Of a DNA stretch of 64,000 bases, positions 1-7,727 are shown in pieces. This DNA comes from Variovorax sp. J22P240 (GTDB lineage Bacteria > Pseudomonadota > Gammaproteobacteria > Burkholderiales > Burkholderiaceae_C), in the NCBI RefSeq assembly GCF_030316855.1, contig NZ_JASZYR010000001.1, forward strand, positions 1,364,001 to 1,428,000. Reading direction: 5' to 3'. The notes under the pieces are model-generated. The model made no database searches, was not told where the DNA came from, and saw only the letters and a program-made list of their open reading frames with translations. Each line of letters begins with the position of its first letter. Position 1 is the stretch's first letter. The position numbers and the translations under genes are program-made.

Positions 1-45
1 GGCGGATTTTAAGTCCGATGTGTCTACCAATTTCACCATCCGGGC
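1..45 (-). tRNA. tRNA-Leu (anticodon UAA), 5' part only
   Basis: Read on the minus strand, this is the acceptor strand, D-arm and anticodon arm of a leucine tRNA, with a CTTAAAA anticodon loop giving anticodon TAA. The rest lies beyond the window edge. It belongs to a Gly-Cys-Leu tRNA cluster whose other members are now about 10.5 kb away because an element inserted between tRNA-Cys and this gene. Confidence 0.85.
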
Positions 46-73
46 GTCCGATCGGACGTTGACGATACCCCAA

Positions 74-119
74 ACAAAAACAGCCCCGACAACGTTGGTT
101 GGCGGGGCTGCGTTTTTTT
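74..119. terminator. Bidirectional hairpin terminator between att repeat and tRNA-Leu
   Basis: An 8-bp GC-rich stem (CAGCCCCG / CGGGGCTG, 81-88 and 103-110) is flanked by A-rich sequence on the left and a T7 run on the right, so it can stop transcription in either direction. It sits between the left att repeat and tRNA-Leu(UAA), and before the insertion it would have separated tRNA-Cys from tRNA-Leu. Confidence 0.6.
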
Positions 120-135
120 GAGTACCGAAGGCAGG

Positions 136-179
136 TGGAGGCGCGACCCGGAGTCGAACCGGGCTAGACGGATTTGCAA
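136..179 (-). repeat. Left attachment repeat (partial tRNA-Cys copy)
   Basis: These 44 bases are identical to the 3' part of tRNA-Cys at 10563-10606, from the GCA anticodon loop through the T-arm to the encoded CCA. Similarity stops abruptly at 180. This is the classic product of integration into the 3' half of a tRNA gene; this copy is not a functional tRNA because the 5' half is missing. Confidence 0.92.
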
Positions 180-423
180 GCTATTTTGAGCAATTTCCGG
201 TCTGGCGCTGCACCAAGGGGCACGCAATTATATACAGTCATTTGCAGTCCGATTATTTGGATAACCAGTCTGTTGAACCGGAGAAGTTGGATCGGAGGGC
301 CCTAAGCGGCGGAAAGCGGGCGCCCCCAGGGAACGCCCCGGTGAGCCCGTAGGAGCCGCGCACAGACGCCAGGCAGGGGTTGGTGCAGGGGTCAGTCCGA
401 AAGCGGCTGAGAACGAGCAACGC
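180..423. other. Left end of element, no gene seen
   Basis: No convincing coding sequence. It starts with a short AT-rich stretch (220-265) right inside the att repeat, where integrase arm sites or an excision-factor site would be expected; no clear repeat was found to support that. Confidence 0.3.
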
Positions 424-510
424 TCAGAACATGCTCGGCAGCGTCCAGATGAGCGCCGCCCACGCCAGAGCCACGAGGACGAATAGCACGACGATGATCC
501 TGTTGAGCAT
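424..510 (-). CDS. Possible 28-residue single-span membrane peptide
   Basis: The last 28 codons of a longer open frame, from an ATG at 510, encode a very hydrophobic peptide: MLNR, about 18 aliphatic residues, then a short polar end. This is a typical single membrane span, and the residues upstream in the same frame look non-coding. No good ribosome binding site is visible, so it could be fortuitous. It resembles many tiny phage or satellite membrane peptides in form only. Confidence 0.3.
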   Translation of the reverse strand: MLNRIIVVLFVLVALAWAALIWTLPSMF

Positions 511-914
511 CACTTCAGGATAGCCGCCCCAGCGGGGGCGGGGTGCACGCGCGTCGGGGGGGAATGCTCCGACTGGGCCGCGAACCCTCGTCCGGGCTGG
601 GTCGAGCGGGGCGCACCGCGGCGAATGTGGCGCTTTTTGTGCGGCCGCTCCGGGCCGGCGCCGCGCCGGCGATTTGGGCGCCCTTTGGCGATCGGCGGGG
701 GTTGGGTGGGGGTCAGGCAGAAAGGCGCGTGGAGGGCCGGAAACGGGGCTTGGTGAGCCTCGATGGGCGGCGGTGGATTGGGCTTGGAACAGGGGGTGGT
801 GCGGCCGGCCTAGAACCACGTACGTGTACCGCGTAGTCGCCGGGATGGACTGGACAATTCTTGGTGCTCATCATCGTGTCAGGGGGCACGCTGTTCATGC
901 GCCCGAGGTAAACC
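511..914. other. Gene-poor stretch of the element
   Basis: Open frames here on both strands are Arg/Gly/Pro-rich and look like GC-rich non-coding frames. The right part should hold the promoter of the plus-strand receiver-like gene starting at 915, but no clear -35/-10 pair was recognised. Confidence 0.4.
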
Positions 915-1277
915 ATGCCTACGGTTGTGAGTGTCTGTCTCGCTGACCCTCGCGATCGGGTGTGGATCGAAGCCGCGCTTGCTCGCAGCGCAGAGTTGGT
1001 CTTTGTCGATGGCGGCCCCGACCTTCTCGCGAGATTGCCGCGCGGACCCGGACACTGCCTGATCCTTTCCTGCGACGAGGACGAGACGGCCACCCTCCAA
1101 TTGGTGCGCGATCTCAGGAGCTCGGGCAACACGCTGCCGGTCATTGTTCTGGGGCCGCACACGACGTTTCGCACGGCAGTGGATATCGCTCGGCTGGATG
1201 CCACTGAGTTTCTTGAACGACCGGTCGCCGTACGGCAGTTGCGCGCGGCTGTGCGTCGGGCCGGCGCACTCGGGTAA
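915..1277 (+). CDS. Stand-alone receiver-like domain protein (degenerate)
   Basis: 120 residues with the pattern of a response-regulator receiver domain: alternating hydrophobic strands and helices, an ILSCDEDE segment where the phospho-acceptor strand would end, an LPVIVLG strand and a final LERPV in place of the usual KP motif. The conserved Lys is replaced by Arg and there is no output domain, so signalling by phosphorylation is doubtful. The start is supported by GAGGT a few bases before ATG. It is one of the few plus-strand genes of the element, convergent with the small terminase gene; a role as accessory cargo or regulator is a guess. Confidence 0.6.
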   Translation: MPTVVSVCLADPRDRVWIEAALARSAELVFVDGGPDLLARLPRGPGHCLILSCDEDETATLQLVRDLRSSGNTLPVIVLGPHTTFRTAVDIARLDATEFLERPVAVRQLRAAVRRAGALG

Positions 1278-1281
1278 CGAG

Positions 1282-1773
1282 TCAAGTCCGGCCCTGCGCC
1301 AGGAAGCTCATGAGCTCATCGGTCTTGGCGTCCTCGTTGGCAAGGACGCTGGCAAGGTGAGCCCGCGCCGTGGGCGAGAAACCTAGCTCCGAGCCGAGCG
1401 TGCGCAGCTGCTCCGTCATCCGGCGGTACTCACGCATCAATGGGTTGAGCACCAAGGCGTTGTGTGCGGCATCTCGCACGAGCACATGACCGCCGCTGCG
1501 GTTGAACAGTTGCAGCACCTGTGCGCGCAGCGCGGCCGTGACCGCGAAGCCGGCGAAGATTTCGCGGTCCGCGCTGGTCAGCAGGCCGACGGGTGCGAGC
1601 CTCGCTATCGCCATCCAGGCCTGGCGCTGTGCTTCGCTGAAGTCCTCCGGGGGATCGCCCAACGCATCAAGCACCTGTGCCTCGTGCTGGGCCCGGCGGC
1701 GCGCATTCGTTCCCAGCTTGCCACCTGAGTCGACCAGGTGCAGCGCGGTTGACTTTGGTGGTCGGCCCTTCAT
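1282..1773 (-). CDS. Phage small terminase subunit, P27-like
   Basis: 163 residues beginning MKGRPPKS, with an N-terminal basic segment, a helical body and conserved features such as LTSADREIF and a C-terminal FSPTARAHLA motif typical of P27-family small terminase subunits, which recognise the packaging site on phage DNA and recruit the large subunit. It is the last gene of the capsid module and starts 4 bases after its neighbour ends. No large terminase is encoded in the element, so packaging would need one from a helper phage. In known satellites a private small terminase redirects packaging to satellite DNA; that role here is inferred. Confidence 0.75.
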   Translation of the reverse strand: MKGRPPKSTALHLVDSGGKLGTNARRRAQHEAQVLDALGDPPEDFSEAQRQAWMAIARLAPVGLLTSADREIFAGFAVTAALRAQVLQLFNRSGGHVLVRDAAHNALVLNPLMREYRRMTEQLRTLGSELGFSPTARAHLASVLANEDAKTDELMSFLAQGRT

Positions 1774-1777
1774 GGGA

Positions 1778-2098
1778 TCAGCGCAGGACGCGCTCGGCCC
1801 GCGCGACCGCGAGTTCGGCCATCGCGCGCTGGCTGGCCTTCTTCGCGATCACCGGCAAGGCCTTCTTGCACGTCAGTTCCAGCACGTCCAACAAGAACCC
1901 CTTGGTGACGTACTCCTGCGCGCCGGTGGCCGGCGCGGGGCGCGCCTGGCGTCGATCGGTCTTCGAGATGTTTAGGGCCAGGTCATAGGCCATGTCCGGG
2001 CGGTTTAGCGAGACGCGCTCGCTGATGCCATCGGGCGTGTTCACCAAAAAGTGATCCGACATGCGCCGGATGCTGCGGGTGATGTATTGCTGGGTCAT
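1778..2098 (-). CDS. Small protein of the capsid module, unknown function
   Basis: 106 residues, start MTQQYITRS, not recognised. The ATG overlaps the stop of the upstream gene (ATGA at 2095-2098), indicating translational coupling, and the small terminase gene follows within 4 bases. The C-terminal half is a predicted basic helix (Ala/Lys/Arg-rich). Its position between major capsid and small terminase suggests a head-assembly or packaging accessory, but nothing in the sequence proves it. Confidence 0.65.
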   Translation of the reverse strand: MTQQYITRSIRRMSDHFLVNTPDGISERVSLNRPDMAYDLALNISKTDRRQARPAPATGAQEYVTKGFLLDVLELTCKKALPVIAKKASQRAMAELAVARAERVLR

Positions 2099-2286
2099 GC
2101 TCGGACTCCCTTGTGCTGTGGCTTCCCGGCGGGCCTGGCCGCCTCCGCGGTGCGGCGCTGGACTTCCTGCGCCTCCGTTTCAAGAATCCGCTTGGCGATC
2201 GAGCGGGCGCGCTCGTCATGCTGAAGCAGGACAGCGCGAGCGAGTTGGAGACTTCTAAGGCGCGTCCCATGCAGAGCTCGTGGCAT
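2095..2286 (-). CDS. Small basic protein of the capsid module
   Basis: 63 residues if translation starts at the ATG at 2286, five bases after the capsid gene stop, with a weak GTGAG before it; a longer 82-residue form from 2343 would overlap the capsid gene. Composition is Arg/Ala/Gln-rich and helical (LARAVLLQHDERARSIAKR). Its stop overlaps the next start as ATGA. No family recognised; the tight coupling to both neighbours is the main evidence that it is real. Confidence 0.5.
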   Translation of the reverse strand: MPRALHGTRLRSLQLARAVLLQHDERARSIAKRILETEAQEVQRRTAEAARPAGKPQHKGVRA

Positions 2287-2291
2287 GTCGC

Positions 2292-3428
2292 TCACCACAG
2301 CACGCCGGTCAACACAGCGATGGCACCAGTCGCGCCGCACCAATTCATTGGCCAGATCAACCTGAAGCTCGTCACAGCGGTCTGCCAGCCTGACCTCAAC
2401 GGCACCGCTGCAGACACGTCCTCTGCCACGGCGCTAGCGTCGGCTTCTTCATGCAGCAACGCACCAGACGCCGATTCGAAGCGCGGCGGGTCCGCAGCGA
2501 TGGCGACGCCGCTGCCGTCGAGCAGCATGACCTGGCCGGGTGGCACATCGGGCGATGAGACGACCTCCAGGCCCAAGAATGTCCGGTTCACCTGCATCTC
2601 AAGAAAAATCTGCGTGAGCGTGGTCGCGCTGCCGGAGCGCATGACCCATCGCGTGGTGGCCGGGTTGCCATAGCCGGCGGCCAGCAGCACGTCGAGGCGA
2701 CCTCGCAAATCCGCTGCGATGGCGGCTGCATCGACGCCCGTTGCCACAGCCGTGTCGACGCCGTAGCCAAGGCCGGGCGGCCTTGCGTCATCGCCTGCAA
2801 GGGAATCAAAGATCAGCGAGTCGATCGTGCGGCTGGTGTCGCTGATGGCGCCGACGCGAATCAATTCCGCCAGCACGTCATCACCTGCGGCTTCGACCAT
2901 TTCGGTCGTGGCACTCGCGAGGACCGCCAAGCTGCGCGGCTCCAGCGATTTGCTGCTCAAGCTCAAAGCGCCGACCCTGATCGGTTCGCCCTCTTTGCGG
3001 AATGCGCCGCCGAGACTCTTGCCCGGCACCCTCGTCGGTATGCGCAGCTTGCCTCTGTTTGCGAACTCGAATTTCACGACTGGCAATTGCACGAACGCGT
3101 TGCCATGTTGGCCCAACAAGTCGAACAACGCGACCAGGTCTTCACTGACGAGTACACCGGCCCATTCGGGCGTGGAGCTCATTGCGACTGGTTGATGGCC
3201 GCGCGCGACAACATCGACCGTCCGCAAGATGCCCGAAGCGTCGCGCTCCCCGTCGTGCCTCGCCAAAAATGCAGCCTTCACGGATAAACCAGTCGCACCT
3301 GAAGTGGCCACGACGCCGGCCGCGCGCAGCAATCGTGCGACGGGGCGCTCAGGCGCAGCGCGCACAGCAAGGGCGGCGTTCACGATTGCACCTCGCTGTG
3401 CAGCAGGGAGATGGTCGATACCGGGCAC
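2292..3428 (-). CDS. Phage major capsid protein, HK97-fold type
   Basis: 378 residues with the features of the HK97-like capsid family: a variable N-terminus, a long mixed alpha/beta body and a C-terminal end in which FRLIWPMNW is followed by AVLTGV, typical of the family. The start is GTG at 3428; no strong ribosome site is seen and the upstream 98-residue frame overlaps by 49 bases, so coupling is likely. No separate protease or portal is present. In a satellite this protein would form a satellite-specific shell or remodel the helper capsid; in a decayed prophage it would be a leftover. The frame is intact, favouring selection. Confidence 0.8.
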   Translation of the reverse strand: MPGIDHLPAAQRGAIVNAALAVRAAPERPVARLLRAAGVVATSGATGLSVKAAFLARHDGERDASGILRTVDVVARGHQPVAMSSTPEWAGVLVSEDLVALFDLLGQHGNAFVQLPVVKFEFANRGKLRIPTRVPGKSLGGAFRKEGEPIRVGALSLSSKSLEPRSLAVLASATTEMVEAAGDDVLAELIRVGAISDTSRTIDSLIFDSLAGDDARPPGLGYGVDTAVATGVDAAAIAADLRGRLDVLLAAGYGNPATTRWVMRSGSATTLTQIFLEMQVNRTFLGLEVVSSPDVPPGQVMLLDGSGVAIAADPPRFESASGALLHEEADASAVAEDVSAAVPLRSGWQTAVTSFRLIWPMNWCGATGAIAVLTGVLW

Positions 3429-3676
3429 AGTGGAGTGATCACGGGCGGCTGGTCGGGCAGTTCCTCGGCCTTGCGGCGCAACTCATCGCGCCGGCGGCGC
3501 GCCGCTTCGCTCTCATCGGGCGGCTCGCGCAACTTGCGGCGCAATGCTTGTCCCAAGCTCTCGTCGTTGTCATCGTCGGGCCACCACACGCGGCGCGGGC
3601 GCCTTGCATGGATGGGGACGAGGGATCGGGGGGTTGCGCGCGTAAGCGCATAGGCAGGCGTATCAACACAGAGCAT
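3380..3676 (-). CDS. Small charged protein, first gene of the capsid module
   Basis: 98 residues. The ATG at 3676 has an excellent GAGGAG five bases upstream, which singles it out over a competing frame starting at 3681. The middle is strongly charged and helical (RRRRDELRRKAEELPDQ). It overlaps the capsid start by 49 bases. A scaffold-like or assembly role would fit its position and charge, but the family is not recognised. Confidence 0.6.
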   Translation of the reverse strand: MLCVDTPAYALTRATPRSLVPIHARRPRRVWWPDDDNDESLGQALRRKLREPPDESEAARRRRDELRRKAEELPDQPPVITPLCPVSTISLLHSEVQS

Positions 3677-3853
3677 GGCATCTCCTCGGGTTAAGCCTGG
3701 CCGGATTTAATGCACCGAGGAGGGAGCTACCGTTGCCAAAGGGGGCAAGCAAAGCGTAGTCGCATGGGCCACCGAGATCAAGGTGCCACGCCGAGCGGCG
3801 CATGTGGGTGCGCGTGGCCATTTCCCTCAGCGGCCGTCGCTACACTCGCGGCC

Positions 3854-4084
3854 ATGCTCAATCTCGCTGGAATCGCAGTGCAAGTTCTTGCTGCCCTCTA
3901 CATCGTGGTGCAGGCTTGGCGGACCACTCGGGCACTGTCGACGTACAAGAGGATCACCATCGACAACACGGAGCTCATCGTTGGACAGATTGCCGAAGAG
4001 ATGAGAGGTCAGTTTAAGCACCAGCTTGCCGGATTCACCGTGCTCGCGATCGGCGCGGCGCTGCAGGCGCTGGCGGGGCTGTAG
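3854..4084 (+). CDS. Small two-span membrane protein
   Basis: 76 residues. Starting at the ATG at 3854 gives a protein with two hydrophobic segments (residues about 2-22 and 55-75) separated by a polar region of about 30 residues containing NTELIVGQIAEEMRG. It lies on the plus strand, divergent from the capsid module. Size and topology would fit a holin-like or superinfection-type membrane protein, but there is no sequence motif to decide. Confidence 0.45.
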   Translation: MLNLAGIAVQVLAALYIVVQAWRTTRALSTYKRITIDNTELIVGQIAEEMRGQFKHQLAGFTVLAIGAALQALAGL

Positions 4085-4104
4085 CTCACGAGATCGTGCA
4101 GCGC

Positions 4105-4287
4105 TCAGGGCTTCCTCGCCGGCGACGCGCGGTACAGGGCTTTCTGCAGCGCCCGTGCCGCAGCGCCAAAGCTCCCGGCTCGCAGCTGCTCGAGGTCGAT
4201 CCCGCGGTGCTTGCCTGACAGTTCCTCGCGCGGGCGCTGCTCTCGTGCGCCTGGCGGTGGACGGCCACGCTTGTTCGTCATGCTCAT
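4105..4287 (-). CDS. Possible 60-residue basic protein
   Basis: Begins MSMTNKRGRPPPG, a style of N-terminus often seen in small DNA-binding or phage proteins, and continues with Arg/Glu-rich helical sequence ending KALYRASPARKP. There is no good ribosome binding site, and a second frame overlaps on the same strand, so it may not be expressed. Function unknown. Confidence 0.35.
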   Translation of the reverse strand: MSMTNKRGRPPPGAREQRPREELSGKHRGIDLEQLRAGSFGAAARALQKALYRASPARKP

Positions 4288-4378
4288 GGTTGTTCATTGT
4301 CAGCTGCGACGTCGGCGCGCATGATTGTTTCGCGGCTACATTTGCGCCCAACAGCGCGTAGCCGGAGTGAGGAAGCAG

Positions 4379-4651
4379 ATGAACATTTACCCATCCGGGG
4401 AAGACCCGGGCGGCCCGTTAGCGCCTGCCGAGTGGACGATGAGCGTTAAGCAGGAAGGTAAGGGAGCAGGCACTTACTACGTCGCGGAGTTGAGGCGTAG
4501 CGGCCAGCACGTTTGCCGGCTCTGCCTGATGGGCACCTCGAGCGGAGAGGAAGAAGCCCGGCGCGCGCTCGCGCTCAAGGCTCGGCATTGGATAGCCGAC
4601 TATCTGAGTCGGCCCCATACGGGCACTACTGAGTTCGGACCGCTGATCTGA
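4379..4651 (+). CDS. Conserved-looking hypothetical protein, 90 residues
   Basis: The ATG at 4379 is preceded by GAGGA at a good distance, so the start MNIYPSGED is favoured over the longer frame from 4325. The protein has a balanced composition with a strand-rich centre (GTYYVAELRRSGQHVCRLC) and a helix containing HWIADYL. No family assigned. It runs convergent to the radical SAM gene. Confidence 0.55.
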   Translation: MNIYPSGEDPGGPLAPAEWTMSVKQEGKGAGTYYVAELRRSGQHVCRLCLMGTSSGEEEARRALALKARHWIADYLSRPHTGTTEFGPLI

Positions 4652-4709
4652 TCGGCAGGAGGTCGGACCGAAGTGAAAAGGGGACCGGGGGCCGTAGAGT
4701 CTCTGCTGG

Positions 4710-5552
4710 TCAATGGTGCTGGGGCACGCGCATCAAATTCGTGTAGCCCTCGGGCAGGTACTTCTGGAGGTCCTTCTTGATGTAGTGAGCCGCGCCCAGG
4801 CGCTCGCACTGCTCGATCATTCGATGCGTATAGCTCTCCCAGTCGGTTCGCCCGGTCATGGGCAGGTAGTTCGCCCGGCCGATCTTCCAGAGGTCGACGA
4901 ACCCATGCGCCTCCTGCACGATCGCCAGCGACGACTCGACATCGAGCGTCGGCTCAAGGCTCACCCACGTGAAGATGCCCTTCGAGTGAAAGCGCTTCAA
5001 CGCGGCCAGCCGATCGCCAGGCAGCGCGGCCCCGCGCTCCCACTTGAGCGAGAACGCATCGTCCAGGCTCGTCAGCGTCGAGGCGAAGGCATCGCGGTCG
5101 CGCCGGAACAGATCGATGTCTCGCAGCGAGCGCGTGCCGCCCTTCGTCAGCGTGCAGAACCCGAGGTCGTGTTCGGCCAGGACCTGGAGCGTCTCGCGGG
5201 TCGCGCTCGTGTCGCCTGGGTGGTACGGGTCGGTCGTGAACGAAAGCATGACCTGCCCATGCAGGCCCGCGGCCTGGTAGCGCTTCGCCTCGCGGCGCAA
5301 GTTGTCGAGGTAGCCGGGCCGCAGGGTCGCTCCCTTGTCGAACTCGGCCCGGTCCATGCGCAGCACGCTTGGCACGTAGCAATACGCGCAGCCGTGGCCG
5401 CAGCCGCGGTACGGGTTGGTCGCCAGTGGCGAATATTCGCCAGCCTGGCCGCGCGGTGCGTAGATCGTCTTCGCACTGGCCAGCGCCTGGCCGTGGCCGT
5501 CGTCGACCTGGTCGTCGGCGTCCAATTCAACAATTGCAATTTGCCTATTCAT
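4710..5552 (-). CDS. Radical SAM protein, SplB-like
   Basis: 280 residues with a radical SAM cluster-binding motif C51-x3-C55-x2-C58 (CGHGCAYC) preceded by NPYRGC, as in the spore-photoproduct-lyase-like branch that includes many uncharacterised proteins of non-sporulating bacteria. Downstream SFTTDPYHP, TLTKG and VSLEPT match this branch. It should bind a 4Fe-4S cluster and S-adenosylmethionine. The ATG has no ribosome site and lies inside the AT-rich repeat block, so repeat-binding proteins could repress it. True DNA photoproduct repair is possible but unproven; it is an unusual cargo for a satellite. Confidence 0.8.
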   Translation of the reverse strand: MNRQIAIVELDADDQVDDGHGQALASAKTIYAPRGQAGEYSPLATNPYRGCGHGCAYCYVPSVLRMDRAEFDKGATLRPGYLDNLRREAKRYQAAGLHGQVMLSFTTDPYHPGDTSATRETLQVLAEHDLGFCTLTKGGTRSLRDIDLFRRDRDAFASTLTSLDDAFSLKWERGAALPGDRLAALKRFHSKGIFTWVSLEPTLDVESSLAIVQEAHGFVDLWKIGRANYLPMTGRTDWESYTHRMIEQCERLGAAHYIKKDLQKYLPEGYTNLMRVPQHH

Positions 5553-5660
5553 TCAATTCGCCAATTCAATTCGATTACCGCCAATCGCGGCAATTCAATT
5601 TTAATTCAATGGGTCTTCAATTCGAGTGCTGCGGCAATTCAATTCGCGGCGCAATTCCAA
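5520..5660. repeat. AT-rich direct repeats, probable origin iterons
   Basis: In an otherwise GC-rich element this stretch holds repeated CAATTCAATT(CG) units: full copies at 5562-5573 and 5635-5646, a close copy at 5591-5600, and partial copies near 5524, 5552, 5603, 5616 and 5652. Direct repeats plus low melting stability beside a RepA-like helicase gene are what plasmid and satellite origins look like. The repeats run into the first codons of the radical SAM gene. Confidence 0.65.
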
Positions 5661-5684
5661 TCCGTCGCATTTCGTCGGCACCGG

Positions 5685-5791
5685 TTTGCGCCCGCATAGG
5701 GGTTTGCGCCCGCATTGCGCCCGCATTTCCTGAGTTCGCAATCCCATGCAAGCGCACGCCCTGAGCCACAGCGAAGCGCGTGCGCCCGCAT
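5685..5791 (+). repeat. Second repeat family, TGCGCCCGCAT, four copies
   Basis: Copies at 5687-5697, 5705-5715, 5716-5726 and 5781-5791; the first two are extended to TTTGCGCCCGCAT and spaced 18 bp apart. They lie between the AT-rich repeats and the end of the ATPase gene, so the whole 5520-5937 gap without a gene is probably the replication origin region: one repeat type for initiator binding, the other for unwinding or regulation. Confidence 0.6.
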
Positions 5792-5937
5792 GCGCTGGGG
5801 GGTATAGGGGGGATGCGAGCGCGCGCGCACTTTTTGGCGCGTCTCGACCGTTGCGGGCGCAGTGCCGATGCGCTCGCATCCGGCGTCGATCCACATGCGA
5901 TGCGGGGCGCAAAAATGGTTCCGTCGGGCACCGGGGT

Positions 5938-7269
5938 TCATTGCTCAAGCTCGGCATAGCCCGACTCCGTGAGCGTCCAGCGTTCGCGCTTCTTGCGCTG
6001 CTCGTCCGTGTAGCGTTCGACGACCAGCAGCTCGCGCTGCTGCAGGACGCGCAGGACGCGTGACAGTCCGCTCATGGTTTGCAGTCTGGGCGGCAGCTGG
6101 ACGCCCATGTCCCGGAACACCTTCGCCGCGTTGTTGTTCGCCGTGACGCCGGGCGCTATGCGCTGCCCGGTTGTGTGCGCTTCGGCAAACGCGGCCAGCA
6201 CCTTGCGCTGGTCGTCGACAACCTGGTCGTCGCTCTGCACGGCCGCTTCGCTTGTCTCGTCGGGCAGGATGACGCCGTGAACTTCGCTCCAATGGAACTG
6301 CAGCCCGATGCGGTCGGGCGCTGCATAGTTGCCCTTCGCGCGCTTCAGGACGTACGGCGCTGAAGGCGGCGCATCCTCGTCGGTCCCAGCGTTGTCGGTG
6401 CCAGGCTTGCCGCGCGTCAACTCCAATCGGCTGCGCACGCTGTTGTGCCACGCGGTAGTGCCGCTGTACTGCTGGCCGCTGGCATTGCTCGCGCTGGCGG
6501 TGCGGTTGACGTGCGCCAGCAGCAGCACCGCGCCTCTGTCGGGGACCGGCAGCAGGTGCTGCAGAGAACGCACGAAGGCTCGAACGGCAGCGCGGTTGAT
6601 CTCGTTGGCTGCGAAGGTGTCGGACGCGTTGTCGATCGCGACAACGTCGATGCTGTGCTTCGCCATCAGGGCGCGCAGTTCTTCATAGGTGCGCGTCAGT
6701 CGACCGACGGTCGCTTGCTTCTCCACGAACAGCTCCGGGTCCTCGAGCGCGCCTGCGTTGATGACGAACAGCCAACCGTCCAGCGTGACAGGTGGGATGC
6801 CGAGCGCGGCGCAGTACTGCTGCACGCGCCAGTTCAGCACCGGCAACCCGTCTTCGCACGAATAGAACAGCGCGCGCCGGGGCGGGCGGGCGGGCATGCC
6901 GAACACTGGCAAGCCTGCGGCAATGCAGATCATCACGTACAGGCCGATCTGCGACTTCCCGCCGTCGCCATGCGCGGCCAACAAGGTCACGCAGCCTTCG
7001 GGCAACCAGTCGGCGATGACGAATGCCGGCGGGGGCTGCCGCTTGTTCGCGAGTTGGATCAAGTCGAGCGTGTTCGCCAGTAGCCGATCCGGCTCTTCAG
7101 GTCGAGGCGTCTGCTCCGGATAGATCACGCTGCGCTCGGCGAGCTCGTCACGGCCGTTGAGCAGTCCGACGCGGTGCGCTTCAAGTGGATCTAGCGGCGC
7201 GCGCGATCTCGGCGGCTTGCCCGCCTTGTCGATGCGCGCAGTCTGCTTGGCGAGCGTGTCGTGGTTCAT
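5938..7269 (-). CDS. RepA-like AAA-type ATPase with C-terminal winged helix
   Basis: 443 residues from the ATG at 7269, whose ATGA overlaps the upstream stop. Residues 98-106 (AAHGDGGKS) are a Walker A loop; VVAIDNAS is the Walker B strand; this is the RepA/AAA_25 type of hexameric helicase-like ATPase used by mobile elements. The last 80 residues (LSRVLRVLQQRELLVVERY...) look like a winged helix. It ends at the repeat-rich region, consistent with loading at that origin. It is the distal gene of the replication operon. Confidence 0.75.
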   Translation of the reverse strand: MNHDTLAKQTARIDKAGKPPRSRAPLDPLEAHRVGLLNGRDELAERSVIYPEQTPRPEEPDRLLANTLDLIQLANKRQPPPAFVIADWLPEGCVTLLAAHGDGGKSQIGLYVMICIAAGLPVFGMPARPPRRALFYSCEDGLPVLNWRVQQYCAALGIPPVTLDGWLFVINAGALEDPELFVEKQATVGRLTRTYEELRALMAKHSIDVVAIDNASDTFAANEINRAAVRAFVRSLQHLLPVPDRGAVLLLAHVNRTASASNASGQQYSGTTAWHNSVRSRLELTRGKPGTDNAGTDEDAPPSAPYVLKRAKGNYAAPDRIGLQFHWSEVHGVILPDETSEAAVQSDDQVVDDQRKVLAAFAEAHTTGQRIAPGVTANNNAAKVFRDMGVQLPPRLQTMSGLSRVLRVLQQRELLVVERYTDEQRKKRERWTLTESGYAELEQ

Positions 7270-7727
7270 CGCGTGATCCATTCGTGAATGTTCTGCACGC
7301 GGTTGGCGCAGGTGCACAGGCGCGCGCGGTCGTCGTCCGAGAGCGCGACGCCCTGGGCCATGTTGCCCGCGCAGATCGCGGCAAGGGAAAGCTCAAAGGC
7401 GCACACGCTCAAGGCGTCGCGTGCGGTGAACGGCATCGGGTTCGCCGGAGCCGGCCGGCCGTCGTCGACCCACGCGCCGAGCGCCTTCGCGGCCATCACG
7501 AAGTCGATGCCGTCGACCTGCATCAGATAGGCGACGACGTCGCCGCCGGCCTCTTGGCAGTTCATGCACTTGAAGGCGCCGGTGCGCACGTTCACGCGCA
7601 TCGAGTCGCTGCCTTCGTGGAACTCGCACCTGGTGGTGCGCCACAGCTTGCCGGGCAGCAGCTTCAGTCCGCGGTGTTCTTCGTAGAACGTCACGGGGTC
7701 GGGCAGGCGGGCGCGGTCGTAGCTCAT
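7266..7727 (-). CDS. CHC2 zinc-ribbon primase-type protein
   Basis: 153 residues from the ATG at 7727 (ATGA overlap with the upstream gene). Cys34-x2-His37 and Cys54-x2-Cys57 form the zinc-binding set of DnaG-type primases, in the context FKCMNCQEAGGDVVAYLM. There is no TOPRIM catalytic domain in the remaining ~80 residues, so the protein would be a template-recognition module acting with another primase, either host DnaG or an unrecognised partner. It precedes the ATPase in the same operon. Confidence 0.75.
   Translation of the reverse strand: MSYDRARLPDPVTFYEEHRGLKLLPGKLWRTTRCEFHEGSDSMRVNVRTGAFKCMNCQEAGGDVVAYLMQVDGIDFVMAAKALGAWVDDGRPAPANPMPFTARDALSVCAFELSLAAICAGNMAQGVALSDDDRARLCTCANRVQNIHEWITR

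Noticed and set aside
424..819. Full 131-codon minus-strand frame
   Set aside because: Only the last 28 codons look like a real (membrane) peptide; the rest is Pro/Arg-rich GC-driven sequence.
5601..5957. Overlapping frames opposite the origin repeats
   Set aside because: They translate the repeats themselves and lack ribosome sites; the region is better explained as non-coding origin DNA.
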